Below are positions 56,744 through 64,000 of a DNA stretch of 64,000 nucleotides, piece after piece. The stretch is from Verrucomicrobiota bacterium (GTDB lineage Bacteria > Verrucomicrobiota > Verrucomicrobiia > CAIQCK01). The stretch covers positions 310,001 to 374,000 of the forward strand of contig JACRJX010000041.1 in assembly GCA_016235595.1 (NCBI GenBank), in the 5' to 3' direction. Numbering within the stretch: position 1 is the first letter of the stretch; every line of letters begins with the position of its first letter. A model generated the notes under the pieces. That model was not told the origin of the DNA. It worked only from the letters and a program-made list of their open reading frames with translations, and ran no database searches. Position numbers and translations under genes: made by a program.

Positions 56744-58537
56744 TCAAGCCTTGGTCGCGGCCTTCTGCTTGCGCAGCCGTTCCAGCGTCACTGCCACCGG
56801 CGACAGACGTTCGCCGGCAACCACCGGCGTCTGCGCGAGCTGCGCGCGGCTCTTGTGCAGCTCGTAGCACGCTTCGGCATAGTCCAAACCGGCCAGTTCG
56901 GCTACCAAGCGCGTGCCGCGGTCAATCAGCTTCTTGTTGCTCGTCTCCACGTAAGACATCCAGTTGCTCACCACGCGCCCCAGACGCGCCGCCGTGGCCG
57001 TCGAGATGGTGTTGAGCACGAGCTTGATGGCGAGATGGTCCCAAAGCCGGATCGGCGACGGCGGCAACTTGCAGCCGACGTGGCAAACGTTGTCGCTCAG
57101 GTTGCCGGTGGACGCCTCGGATCCCACCGCCAACACGCCTCGTGCCGAGAACCGCGCCGCGGCCGCGGCGAATGCATCACCCAAAGCAGTGCCCGGCCCG
57201 CTGGTTGTGGACTCGGCGCCGGCCAGCACCAATGCCGCACAGTCGCCTGCATTGGAATAGCGCGACGGATCATCTTCTTTGCCGACGAGGAACTTGAACA
57301 GTTCCGTGCGGTTCAGCACCGGCGGATTGCGCCGGATGCGCTCCGCAGCACCCATCTTCTGGTAGAGGGCCACGTCCCAAGTCAGGCAACGCGGATCACG
57401 GCCAAGCATCCGCAGCCAGGTCTCGGCGGTCGAATGCAGCGGGTTCTTCACGAAAGCCATGGGTCGCGGTGAGGTCGAATCGTCACACTTGCGGAACGGC
57501 GGCAGCGAAAACGTCGGCGCGCGCTCCGTGGTATCCGTGAAGATGTCGAGGAGGAACTCGTTGCCGAAATATGTCATCGCGTTCTTGCCGCGGCAAACCG
57601 ACTCCTCCATGTTCACCCATCGTGCCATCGCCTCCACCGCGGACGGCTGGCCAAGGTCGCGCAGAAGCGACGCAAAGCGCGTCGCGTAATCCTCCGCGCT
57701 CACCGCTTTCTCCACACCAAGCGCCTTGCGCGCTTCGGCCGGGAGCGCGGTTTGCAAATGACGAACCAGCGCCATCTCCAGCGCCGCGCCAATTGCCAGC
57801 AGTTCCGACGTGGTCGCCTGCATCCGCGTTGAACCTGCGACGGACATGGGACCCGACGACAGGTCGAGCTTGACGATGCGCGGTTCCTCGATCACGCGCC
57901 GGGATCGCTCCACGTGCGCGGCCAGCACGTTCATGGGGTTGTTGCAGGCGAAGAACACCTCCGCGCCCGCTTCCAACGCCTGCCAAGCCGTGCCGATCAC
58001 CGACGACGTTTCGCCGCCCTCCGTGATCGCCACCAGCACGTCGCCGCGCCCAAGACCCGCTTCCACAGCTTGCTGCCGGCCAAAGGCCTCATAGTCCTCG
58101 AAGAACTCCACCGAGCGCACCAACGCGTAATCACCGCCGGTCATGATGCTCAGCGCGGCGTTCTCGGCCCGGAGCGCGCCCGCACCGAGTTTGGCACGAG
58201 CCTCACGCCAGAAAGCGCGATAGGCCGCCTCCAGCAAAATGCTCAGCCGTCCCGTCGCGCCACAGCCGCTGAAACAAATGCGACCACCACGGTCCAGCGC
58301 CGCCGCCAGCGATTCGACGAGCCTGCGAAATTCCTCTGTCGCAAATACGCGCCGTGCCGCCGCTGTGACGTCCTCATCTACCACTTGCAGCATCTTGATT
58401 CCCGCGTGGACGTCCTTTGCGATCACTTCGGCCAATCCGCGTGTCTTCGGATGCGATTGTTCGGTCGGCAGCACGCCGAGGTGAAACTCGCCCTCGAACT
58501 TTACGAAATGTTCAGCTTCTTGTCTTGCGTCGTCCAT
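56744..58537 (-). CDS. Double-SIS-domain protein, GCKR/MurQ-like
   Basis: The ATG at 58537 has GGAG 7 bases upstream and gives 597 residues, twice the length of MurQ (about 300) and close to glucokinase regulatory protein (about 625). The first SIS domain has GRICFSGCGATGRLSILLEA, VLVAITEGGETSSVIGTAWQ and SSGPMSVAGSTRMQATT (MurQ: GSSRMKAGTAQ). The second has GVLAVGSEASTGNLSDNVCH, KLVLNTISTATAARLGRVVS and NWMSYVETSNKKLIDRG. Compared with E. coli MurQ as I recall it, the Glu83 position (DASE) is Ala, while the Glu114 position is kept (FFED). It may bind a sugar phosphate as regulator or etherase. It follows two GH20 genes. Confidence 0.8.
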   Translation of the reverse strand: MDDARQEAEHFVKFEGEFHLGVLPTEQSHPKTRGLAEVIAKDVHAGIKMLQVVDEDVTAAARRVFATEEFRRLVESLAAALDRGGRICFSGCGATGRLSILLEAAYRAFWREARAKLGAGALRAENAALSIMTGGDYALVRSVEFFEDYEAFGRQQAVEAGLGRGDVLVAITEGGETSSVIGTAWQALEAGAEVFFACNNPMNVLAAHVERSRRVIEEPRIVKLDLSSGPMSVAGSTRMQATTSELLAIGAALEMALVRHLQTALPAEARKALGVEKAVSAEDYATRFASLLRDLGQPSAVEAMARWVNMEESVCRGKNAMTYFGNEFLLDIFTDTTERAPTFSLPPFRKCDDSTSPRPMAFVKNPLHSTAETWLRMLGRDPRCLTWDVALYQKMGAAERIRRNPPVLNRTELFKFLVGKEDDPSRYSNAGDCAALVLAGAESTTSGPGTALGDAFAAAAARFSARGVLAVGSEASTGNLSDNVCHVGCKLPPSPIRLWDHLAIKLVLNTISTATAARLGRVVSNWMSYVETSNKKLIDRGTRLVAELAGLDYAEACYELHKSRAQLAQTPVVAGERLSPVAVTLERLRKQKAATKA

Positions 58538-58560
58538 GTCTGTTCTCCGTGGTTGATGAT

Positions 58561-60495
58561 TCAAAATATCCGCGAGCCGGTCGCCAGCGATCGATACGGC
58601 AATGTGGATGATGGTGTGTATGCGCCTTTCGCTCCTTCGTCCAGTTCCGCAATCGCGGCATTTTTGCCGTCAATGAGTTCGCCGAGCCGCTGCGCCAGTT
58701 CGCGATAACGCGCCGCCTGCCCGGCAAATCGAATTTGCAGCACCTCCAGCCCAAACGGCTCGCAACGGGCCAGCCACAGGGTCCGGAACGACTGCGCCAA
58801 TTTCTCGATGAGCGCGACTGCCGGTGGAATTTCGTCGCGCACCGCCGCCAGGGCACGAGTGTCCTTCGCCGCGTAGGCGTCGAAGAGGCGGGCGGCAATA
58901 CCGACTTTGGCTGCCTGCACGCGGGCCACAAGCCACGCGTGGCCCACATCGCCGGCTGCGCGATCGTTGCGGTGCGGTTCCAACGCGCGCGCCACCTCGA
59001 GATAATGTTTCTCAGCATCGCGCAATGTGGGGCCTTTGCCGCGCGCGACCTTGCGGAGATACATCGCCAGCAAGGGATCGTCCCACATCACGCTGCAACT
59101 TTGCAGCGGTTCGTTAATCTTGGAGGCCGTCCGGTGGACCGCAAGGTCGGAGAAACACACGGCGCGAAAACGTTTGGCGAGCTTCTCTTCAGCCACAGTT
59201 CCGTCGCCGAAGCACTTCTCGGCAGCGTAGGCCAGCCCGGCGAATGACGAGTCGAGTTCCCAGAAGGCGCCGTCGTCGGACCACAAGGTGAAGAGCATCT
59301 CCTTCAAGCCTGCCTCGCGGCATGCGTCCACGCACGGGCTGGCGAATTTTTCGGTATTGTTCCAGTTGTGCCAGAAGTTGGGCCATGACCAGACGCCCGA
59401 GGCCATCACCGGCTCCGAACCCAGCGCGCGGTGACTGCTGATGCGATCGATGTAGTGTTTCTTGTCGGCCTTGTAATAGTCCCAGTAAACCAGATCGAGA
59501 TTCTTGGGCAGCGCCGCAACGATTTCGGAGGGGATCTTGCTGTTCTTGTCGTAATGGTTGCCGGAAACGTTGGCGAGTTTGAAAAGCACGTCCGACCAGA
59601 TCATGGGTCGCAGACCGTGGCGCTCACAGATCGCCGCGACCCGCTTGAGATGCTCGCTGTAGATGTCCAGCCCGCGACGGTAGCCGTTGCGGTCGAGGTA
59701 ACGGCCGCGGCCAAGGTCGTAGGTTTCGTCCATGCCGAGGTGAAACCGCCGGCTGCGAAACACGCCGGCCCAGTGCGCGACCATTTTCTCGATGAGTTCA
59801 TATGTGCGCGGCTCGCCGACCAACAGCACGTGCTCGGTGTCGCGCAGGCTGGCATATGGCGTCCATTTCAAAAGTTGTTCGAGGTGGCCGAGGGCCTGGA
59901 TGGAACCGATCATCTCGATGCCAAGTTGCGCCGCATACTGGTCGAGCGCCTTCAGGTCGTCGGGCTTGTAGTTGCCGCGCATGTAGCCGAAACAAGGTTC
60001 GCCGGGCAATTGGTAGCCCGCTTCCGTATAGACCATCGCCACATCGTAGCCCAACAGCGCAAGCCGTCGGAGCCACTTGCGGAAGTGGTCGGGCCGCACC
60101 GTGGCGTTGTGGCCGCAGTCGAGCACAATGCCCAGAGTCGAGAATGCCGGCCGATCTTTGATCGTCGCACCGTCCTGCGCCAACCCCGCCAGCAGCGTAC
60201 CCAGCGCGCGACCTGCATGGGACAGCTTGGCGTAGCGAATCACCGCCTTGTCACCATTCAAACGAACCGAGCAACCAGCCATGCCGGCATCCTGTTCGAC
60301 CTGAAGCGACACCTCGCCGTCGCGTGGCGCACCATTCTGCATTTCGCGGATGGGGTACTCTTCACCAAGGCTCCGCAACATCGGACGGATGTCGGGCGAA
60401 ACGGATTCCGCCCGCCAACACAATCGCGTCGCAGCGGGTGCCGTTTGAGCGAACACCAATAACAACACAACAACCAACATGGATGTCAGTTTCAT
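58561..60495 (-). CDS. Exported GH20-like beta-N-acetylhexosaminidase
   Basis: The 644-residue protein has a signal peptide (MKLTSMLVVVLLLVFAQTAP) and a strong ribosome binding site (GAGGAG, 7 bases before ATG). After an N-terminal alpha/beta domain the barrel carries LGIVLDCGHNATVRPDHFRK, GYDVAMVYTEAGYQLPGEP, GIEMIGSIQALGHLEQLLKW, and RFHLGMDETYDLGRGRY with the catalytic Asp256-Glu257 pair of GH20. The pattern GMDE is that of the GcnA-type GH20 branch. The C-terminal 200 residues are helical. It should release GlcNAc or GalNAc from chain ends outside the cytosol. Confidence 0.82.
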   Translation of the reverse strand: MKLTSMLVVVLLLVFAQTAPAATRLCWRAESVSPDIRPMLRSLGEEYPIREMQNGAPRDGEVSLQVEQDAGMAGCSVRLNGDKAVIRYAKLSHAGRALGTLLAGLAQDGATIKDRPAFSTLGIVLDCGHNATVRPDHFRKWLRRLALLGYDVAMVYTEAGYQLPGEPCFGYMRGNYKPDDLKALDQYAAQLGIEMIGSIQALGHLEQLLKWTPYASLRDTEHVLLVGEPRTYELIEKMVAHWAGVFRSRRFHLGMDETYDLGRGRYLDRNGYRRGLDIYSEHLKRVAAICERHGLRPMIWSDVLFKLANVSGNHYDKNSKIPSEIVAALPKNLDLVYWDYYKADKKHYIDRISSHRALGSEPVMASGVWSWPNFWHNWNNTEKFASPCVDACREAGLKEMLFTLWSDDGAFWELDSSFAGLAYAAEKCFGDGTVAEEKLAKRFRAVCFSDLAVHRTASKINEPLQSCSVMWDDPLLAMYLRKVARGKGPTLRDAEKHYLEVARALEPHRNDRAAGDVGHAWLVARVQAAKVGIAARLFDAYAAKDTRALAAVRDEIPPAVALIEKLAQSFRTLWLARCEPFGLEVLQIRFAGQAARYRELAQRLGELIDGKNAAIAELDEGAKGAYTPSSTLPYRSLATGSRIF

Positions 60496-60678
60496 GTCTT
60501 CTCTCCTCAGGGTTTAATACAACGTTGCATTCATTAGCGAATCGACCGGGGCCGTGCTGCCAGGCAACGCTCCGCTCGACATCGAAGCGAACGCCTGCAA
60601 AGCAGTGAACCGCTTCAGTACGTTTTAACAAATCAGGTACGGCGAGTTGGTAATTAGTGCGCTCTCCTTGTCTGTCGA
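60496..60678 (-). other. 183-base gap, largest in the window, possible promoter region
   Basis: No frame here looks like a known gene. It contains TTGTTAAAACG and AT-rich runs that could hold a promoter for the GH20 gene, plus the sequence core GCGTTGCCTGGCAGCACGG that partly recurs at 24.7 kb. It lacks the TGCAC repeat element and any hairpin with T-run. Confidence 0.3.
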
Positions 60679-62274
60679 TCAATCCACTTCTGTCGGCTGT
60701 TCGAACGTGTTCCAACCGGCGCGCTCGAACTTGCCGTCGGCGGGCACAAGTTTGCGCAGGATGGAGGCGGTCGTAGCGTGTGAAAGGGAACCTTCGGCTT
60801 GCCACAAGCCGAGCGCGGCCTGGTCCTTCGACCACACGCAGGCAGCAACATAATGCAGCATGGGAATGCTCTGGACGAGATGATGCCATGTTGTCATCAG
60901 CAGGCCGGCGCTGTGGTTCGCAATGGCGCCCTTCGCCAGCGCGCGGATGTTGGCTGCCGAGTTCCACGGACACGCGATTGTCTCCAGGCCGCGCTCGCGG
61001 AAATGACTCAGCGTTGGAACCTCGCCTTTCACGCCGTAATGCCAGTCGGCGATCACGATCTTGCGGGAGATGTGGTCCAGCGCCAGATGCGTTGGCAACG
61101 TCGGCGAGCCGTTGGCGGCGAAGCCCGACGGCCATTTCGCGCGCTCCAGCAATGCATCGCCCCACATCATGGCGCGACGGCCGCGCTTCTCAACGTACGC
61201 GGCAAGGTTGTTGATGTGATCGGCAAAAAGCTGCACACGGTCCGCCTGCCGGCAGCGGTCACAGGTTCCGTGCGAGTACGCCTCGTCGCAACCGATGTGG
61301 TAATATTGCCCCGGTCCGGCAAACTCGATCAGTTCGTCGCACACGCGTCGCAACAGGTCCTGCGCGCGCGGGTTGGTCAGGCACCATGTCCAGCCGTCCG
61401 GCTCAAACAACGAAGCGAGCCGCGGGTTCTGGTCGAGCACGACATGCCGGCCGTGCCTGATGCGGCAGGCGGTGGCGTGACCCCACGAGTTGAACATCGG
61501 AATGACCTCCATCCCCATGTCGCGGGCGATGCCGACGAGCCTGCCCGCTTGCGCTTTCGTCCATGCCTCGGGCCATGACAATTCCTTCAATGCGTCAAGC
61601 TTCAGCATGCCCCAGAACTCCAGCACGACATGGGTGAATTTGAAGAACGCGGCAAGCCGGATCGCCTTCTCAATCATCACCGGCGACGTCTCGTGGAAGA
61701 TGCAGAGGTGCAGCCCGCGGAACTTCATCGCCGGCCAATCCTGAATCTCAACGTGCGGCAGCGTGAACGCGAGGCCGCCGCCCGCCGCGTCGTCGGCGTC
61801 GAGCAGTTGAAGCATTGTGAACCATGCATGACGCATCGCTGCCGGCTCGGTCGCGCTCGCTGCGATGCCCGACGCGTCCACTTTAAGCGCGTAGGTGGCG
61901 TTCGCCTCTCGTTGTGGGGGGCGCGCGCCTGCGAGCGAGAACTCGCAAGCCTTCAACGCCGCGTCATGCGTGATCGCCAGTTCCACCGTGTTGAACGTGA
62001 ACCGCCGCCACATGTCTATCATCATCTTGACGACACCCGCGTCGCAGTCGCGGCTCACCGCGAGCGCCGCGCGTTTGCTGAGGCTCAGCGTCCCCGTGCC
62101 CCACGTGACCTTGTTCGGATAGGGATGGATGCTTCGCGGCAACACACCGGTCGTCGGTGGCGTGGCCGATTGTGCACATGCCGCACGGCCAAGCGCGAAC
62201 GTGCCGGCAATAGCGGCGGAGGTCTTCAGGAACTCGCGACGTGAGGTTGAGGTGAGTTGAGTGTGTGTATTCAT
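60679..62274 (-). CDS. Tat-exported GH20-like beta-N-acetylhexosaminidase
   Basis: The 531-residue protein begins with a Tat leader (TSRREFLKTSAAIAGTFALG). An N-terminal alpha/beta domain (FTLPHVEIQDWP) leads to a barrel with MKFRGLHLCIFHETSP, FTHVVLEFWGMLKLDALKE, MGMEVIPMFNSWGHATACRI, and YYHIGCDEAYSHGTCDRC with the GH20 catalytic pair Asp330-Glu331. KIVIADWHYGVKGEVPTL and WHHLVQSIPMLHYVAA complete the barrel. The enzyme should cleave terminal beta-N-acetylhexosamine by substrate-assisted catalysis. It differs from the neighbouring GH20 in leader type and size, so the two may act on different linkages. Confidence 0.82.
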   Translation of the reverse strand: MNTHTQLTSTSRREFLKTSAAIAGTFALGRAACAQSATPPTTGVLPRSIHPYPNKVTWGTGTLSLSKRAALAVSRDCDAGVVKMMIDMWRRFTFNTVELAITHDAALKACEFSLAGARPPQREANATYALKVDASGIAASATEPAAMRHAWFTMLQLLDADDAAGGGLAFTLPHVEIQDWPAMKFRGLHLCIFHETSPVMIEKAIRLAAFFKFTHVVLEFWGMLKLDALKELSWPEAWTKAQAGRLVGIARDMGMEVIPMFNSWGHATACRIRHGRHVVLDQNPRLASLFEPDGWTWCLTNPRAQDLLRRVCDELIEFAGPGQYYHIGCDEAYSHGTCDRCRQADRVQLFADHINNLAAYVEKRGRRAMMWGDALLERAKWPSGFAANGSPTLPTHLALDHISRKIVIADWHYGVKGEVPTLSHFRERGLETIACPWNSAANIRALAKGAIANHSAGLLMTTWHHLVQSIPMLHYVAACVWSKDQAALGLWQAEGSLSHATTASILRKLVPADGKFERAGWNTFEQPTEVD

Positions 62275-62289
62275 GGTCTGATGGTCATT

Positions 62290-63639
62290 CTACGGTTGCT
62301 TGCCGGTGATGGAGGCATGTTCGGCGACGTAGCGATAACTGTAAAGCCAGCCGTTGGCCACATACCAAACATCTTTGCGATTCGCGACGTGGCTCAGATG
62401 CTGCACCAGGGTCGAGCCTTGAACGCCGTCCCGTCCCGGGCGCGGATCATGGATCGCGCTGTTGAGGTAGCGGTCAGGGTGCCACATGGCGTAGCAGATG
62501 CCACCGGCGGCGTGCACGCGGTCGAACGCCGCGTTCAATTCCGCAACGTCCGCGGCAAAGAAACGCCCCATCGGAGTGCGCCTCTTGAAGACGCGGTCAT
62601 AGTCCTTGGGATTCAGCCCGCCGACGCCATAGAAACTGCGCGCGGCGTCCCACGCTGCGTAATCGGTGCTGGAAGGGGTGTCGCGGCCATTGTAGCCCCG
62701 CACGAACAGGAATTCGGCGGCATCCGTGTCCAGGACGGCATCGTCTTTGTATCCGGAGGTGAGGATGTGCTCGAAGACATGCTGGCCGAAGGGAATGTGA
62801 CGAAGATGCTGAAGGATTTCGTCCCGGCAGCCGAGAATCTCCGCCTTGCAGCCGCGAACGCTGTAGGTTTTTGCATTGCCGGGATGAGTTTGCGCGTGAA
62901 CGGCTGGTTCCCAACTGAAATCGCGCCGGTCCAATTCCTGCTGCATCGCATTCCACATCGCGTTGCTGCCGGCCATGTGCGTGTTGATGGCAATCGAAAC
63001 GGGTAATTTGAAACCGCGGCAGACTCGCAAGGCCGCCTGATAATTGTCACATGGGTCGTCGTCTGCCGCGTGCCATGCTGCGCCGGGATTGGCTGTCGCC
63101 TTGCGGCCCCAGTTGTCGAGCGAGAGAGTGTAGGCCGCCTTGCGATCGTCATAATACCTGGCCACCCCGACAAACCGCGCCGAGGTCACGTTTGCAAACG
63201 ACAGTTCGATGGAGTTGCCAGCCCCGAAACCCACCGAGACAAAAGCGCGCCCGCCGCTGTAGTCGAACCGCACACACTCGACGCCGTTGAAGAAGTTGGT
63301 GGCGGCCTTTTTGGGCAGGACTTTCCACCCCCCAGACGGATTGTCCCGGCGGCTGACCTTCGCGCCGAGAGACAAGCCCGAGATGTCGAAAACATACGTC
63401 ACCGGATACTGGAAGCCCCACTTGTTCCACATCGTCTGGTCCACTGAGACGATGAACTCTTTTCCCACCGAATCAGCTGCGAAACCAGCCGGCATACAGA
63501 AAGCCGCCAGGAACAGCAACGGGAACAACAACCTCGCGAGCCGACGAATCTGCACCCGGATCACTGAGTCACGCCGCGAGGCCGCGGTGGGTGGGATTGG
63601 CGCATTCATCATCTTGGGATTGCAGTGTTGTCGGAGCAT
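62290..63639 (-). CDS. Exported polysaccharide deacetylase-like (NodB-fold) protein
   Basis: The 449-residue frame has extra Met codons at 63612 and 63609, and then a signal peptide (LARLLFPLLFLAAFCMPAGF). A beta-sandwich covers residues 60-165. The NodB-like barrel follows: AYTLSLDNWGRK with Asp175 (motif 1, usually TFDDG), LPVSIAINTHMAG, then AVHAQTHPGNAK with His248 and His252 as the HxxxH metal motif. VFEHILTSGYKDD and ICYAMWHPDRYLN follow. It should remove acetyl groups from a glycan in the periplasm, probably ahead of the GH20 enzymes; the altered first motif lowers certainty. Confidence 0.6.
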   Translation of the reverse strand: MLRQHCNPKMMNAPIPPTAASRRDSVIRVQIRRLARLLFPLLFLAAFCMPAGFAADSVGKEFIVSVDQTMWNKWGFQYPVTYVFDISGLSLGAKVSRRDNPSGGWKVLPKKAATNFFNGVECVRFDYSGGRAFVSVGFGAGNSIELSFANVTSARFVGVARYYDDRKAAYTLSLDNWGRKATANPGAAWHAADDDPCDNYQAALRVCRGFKLPVSIAINTHMAGSNAMWNAMQQELDRRDFSWEPAVHAQTHPGNAKTYSVRGCKAEILGCRDEILQHLRHIPFGQHVFEHILTSGYKDDAVLDTDAAEFLFVRGYNGRDTPSSTDYAAWDAARSFYGVGGLNPKDYDRVFKRRTPMGRFFAADVAELNAAFDRVHAAGGICYAMWHPDRYLNSAIHDPRPGRDGVQGSTLVQHLSHVANRKDVWYVANGWLYSYRYVAEHASITGKQP

Positions 63640-63647
63640 CGCATGTG

Positions 63648-64000
63648 TCAGATAAAGTTCACCAGCATCTCCAGGATTCCACGGTCAACCGTGCCGAATC
63701 GGTTGACGAGGTCACGCCGCATCATCTCCACATCATGCGCCGGGGCGTAATCAGACACATGCCGATACCGGCCCATCCGCCTGCCTACGATGAAGGCATC
63801 CCGATCGGACGGATTCATGTTCAGGAAGCGATCGATCGGCTCAAGCATCCGTTGCTTGTCCCCGGGCAGTTTCCCGGCCACGTCTTCCAGAAGGTTCATG
63901 ATGTGATCGCTCAGCACGGTGCTCGTGATGCCATTGAGGCGCTCGATGCAGGTTCTGATTTCGCGGACTTTTTCCTCTTCCGTGACAGGCACCCATCGTC
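63648..64000 (-). CDS. C-terminal part of a probable radical SAM protein, N-terminus beyond the window
   Basis: The frame is open to the right edge; the apparent start at 63992 (GTG) is probably internal. The visible 117 residues contain TCIERLNGITSTVLSDHIMN, LLEDVAGKLPGDKQRMLEPI and DRFLNMNPSDRDAFIVGRRM. This resembles the tail of long B12-type radical SAM proteins, where a similar LDGI...SDHI.NL...GRLP.DK..ML..IDRFL block closes the chain. The family call is from memory of that tail only; the CxxxCxxC cluster is not in the window. It is 8 bases upstream of the deacetylase-like gene. Confidence 0.5.
   Translation of the reverse strand, partial: RWVPVTEEEKVREIRTCIERLNGITSTVLSDHIMNLLEDVAGKLPGDKQRMLEPIDRFLNMNPSDRDAFIVGRRMGRYRHVSDYAPAHDVEMMRRDLVNRFGTVDRGILEMLVNFI

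Noticed and set aside
1..64000. Search for tRNA, rRNA, CRISPR arrays, insertion sequences and attachment sites
   Set aside because: No cloverleaf, ribosomal, repeat-spacer, transposase or terminal-repeat pattern was seen by eye.

Overview
The window is one 64 kb, GC-rich (about 60 % by eye) stretch of bacterial DNA in which every gene I can support lies on the minus strand and is packed tightly: most junctions are 4-base ATGA overlaps or gaps of under 50 bases. The content is a large glycan-breakdown locus. Many proteins carry Sec or twin-arginine (Tat) export signals and glycoside-hydrolase folds. There is no SusC/SusD pair, no TonB-dependent receptor, no sulfatase, no transposase, no tRNA or rRNA and no CRISPR array. 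This style (Tat-exported hydrolases, LamG and beta-helix proteins, an XylR-type LacI/AraC regulator, many DUF-type hydrolases, no Sus system) best fits the PVC group, most likely Verrucomicrobiota. That placement is inference.

Read in the direction of transcription (high to low coordinates). 64.0-58.5 kb: the C-terminal end of a probable radical SAM protein, an exported NodB-like deacetylase, two GH20-type hexosaminidases and a GCKR/MurQ-like double-SIS protein. 56.7-44.1 kb: five large exported proteins with TIM-barrel or alpha/alpha-barrel character plus a cytosolic AGE-type epimerase, most without an assignable activity. 44.1-29.7 kb: an MFS transporter, a GH2 beta-mannosidase, mannonate dehydratase (UxuA), an unassigned hydrolase, two SDR oxidoreductases (one UxuB-like), a Tat-exported isomerase-like TIM barrel, a GH38 alpha-mannosidase and an ExuT-type hexuronate transporter. 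29.7-21.5 kb: an alpha-helical barrel protein, a GH5-type mannanase-like enzyme, a GH98-like protein, an exported pyruvyltransferase-like protein and a GH32-like protein. 21.5-18.1 kb: small cytosolic genes (RraA-like, LOG family, LamG, PPOX, GNAT). 18.1-1 kb: a beta-helix protein, four GH39-like domains sharing an ETLDR signature, two GH115-like modules, three beta-propellers and the XylR-like regulator.

Taken together, the exported enzymes would strip a branched glycan containing uronic acid (GH115), mannose (GH2, GH5, GH38) and N-acetylhexosamine (2 x GH20), with xylose or similar pentoses as candidates (GH39). Released hexuronate could enter through the ExuT-like MFS carrier and pass through UxuB- and UxuA-like steps to 2-keto-3-deoxygluconate; uronate isomerase, KDG kinase and aldolase are not in the window. 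Signs of decay or rearrangement are present: an in-frame TAA splits a GH115-GH39 fusion gene, a pectate-lyase-fold gene is reduced to 74 codons, and a Tat leader is reduced to a 42-residue ORF. Two nearly identical 31-base elements with TGCAC repeats 21 bases apart lie before two GH39 genes beside the XylR-like regulator and are its best candidate operators.
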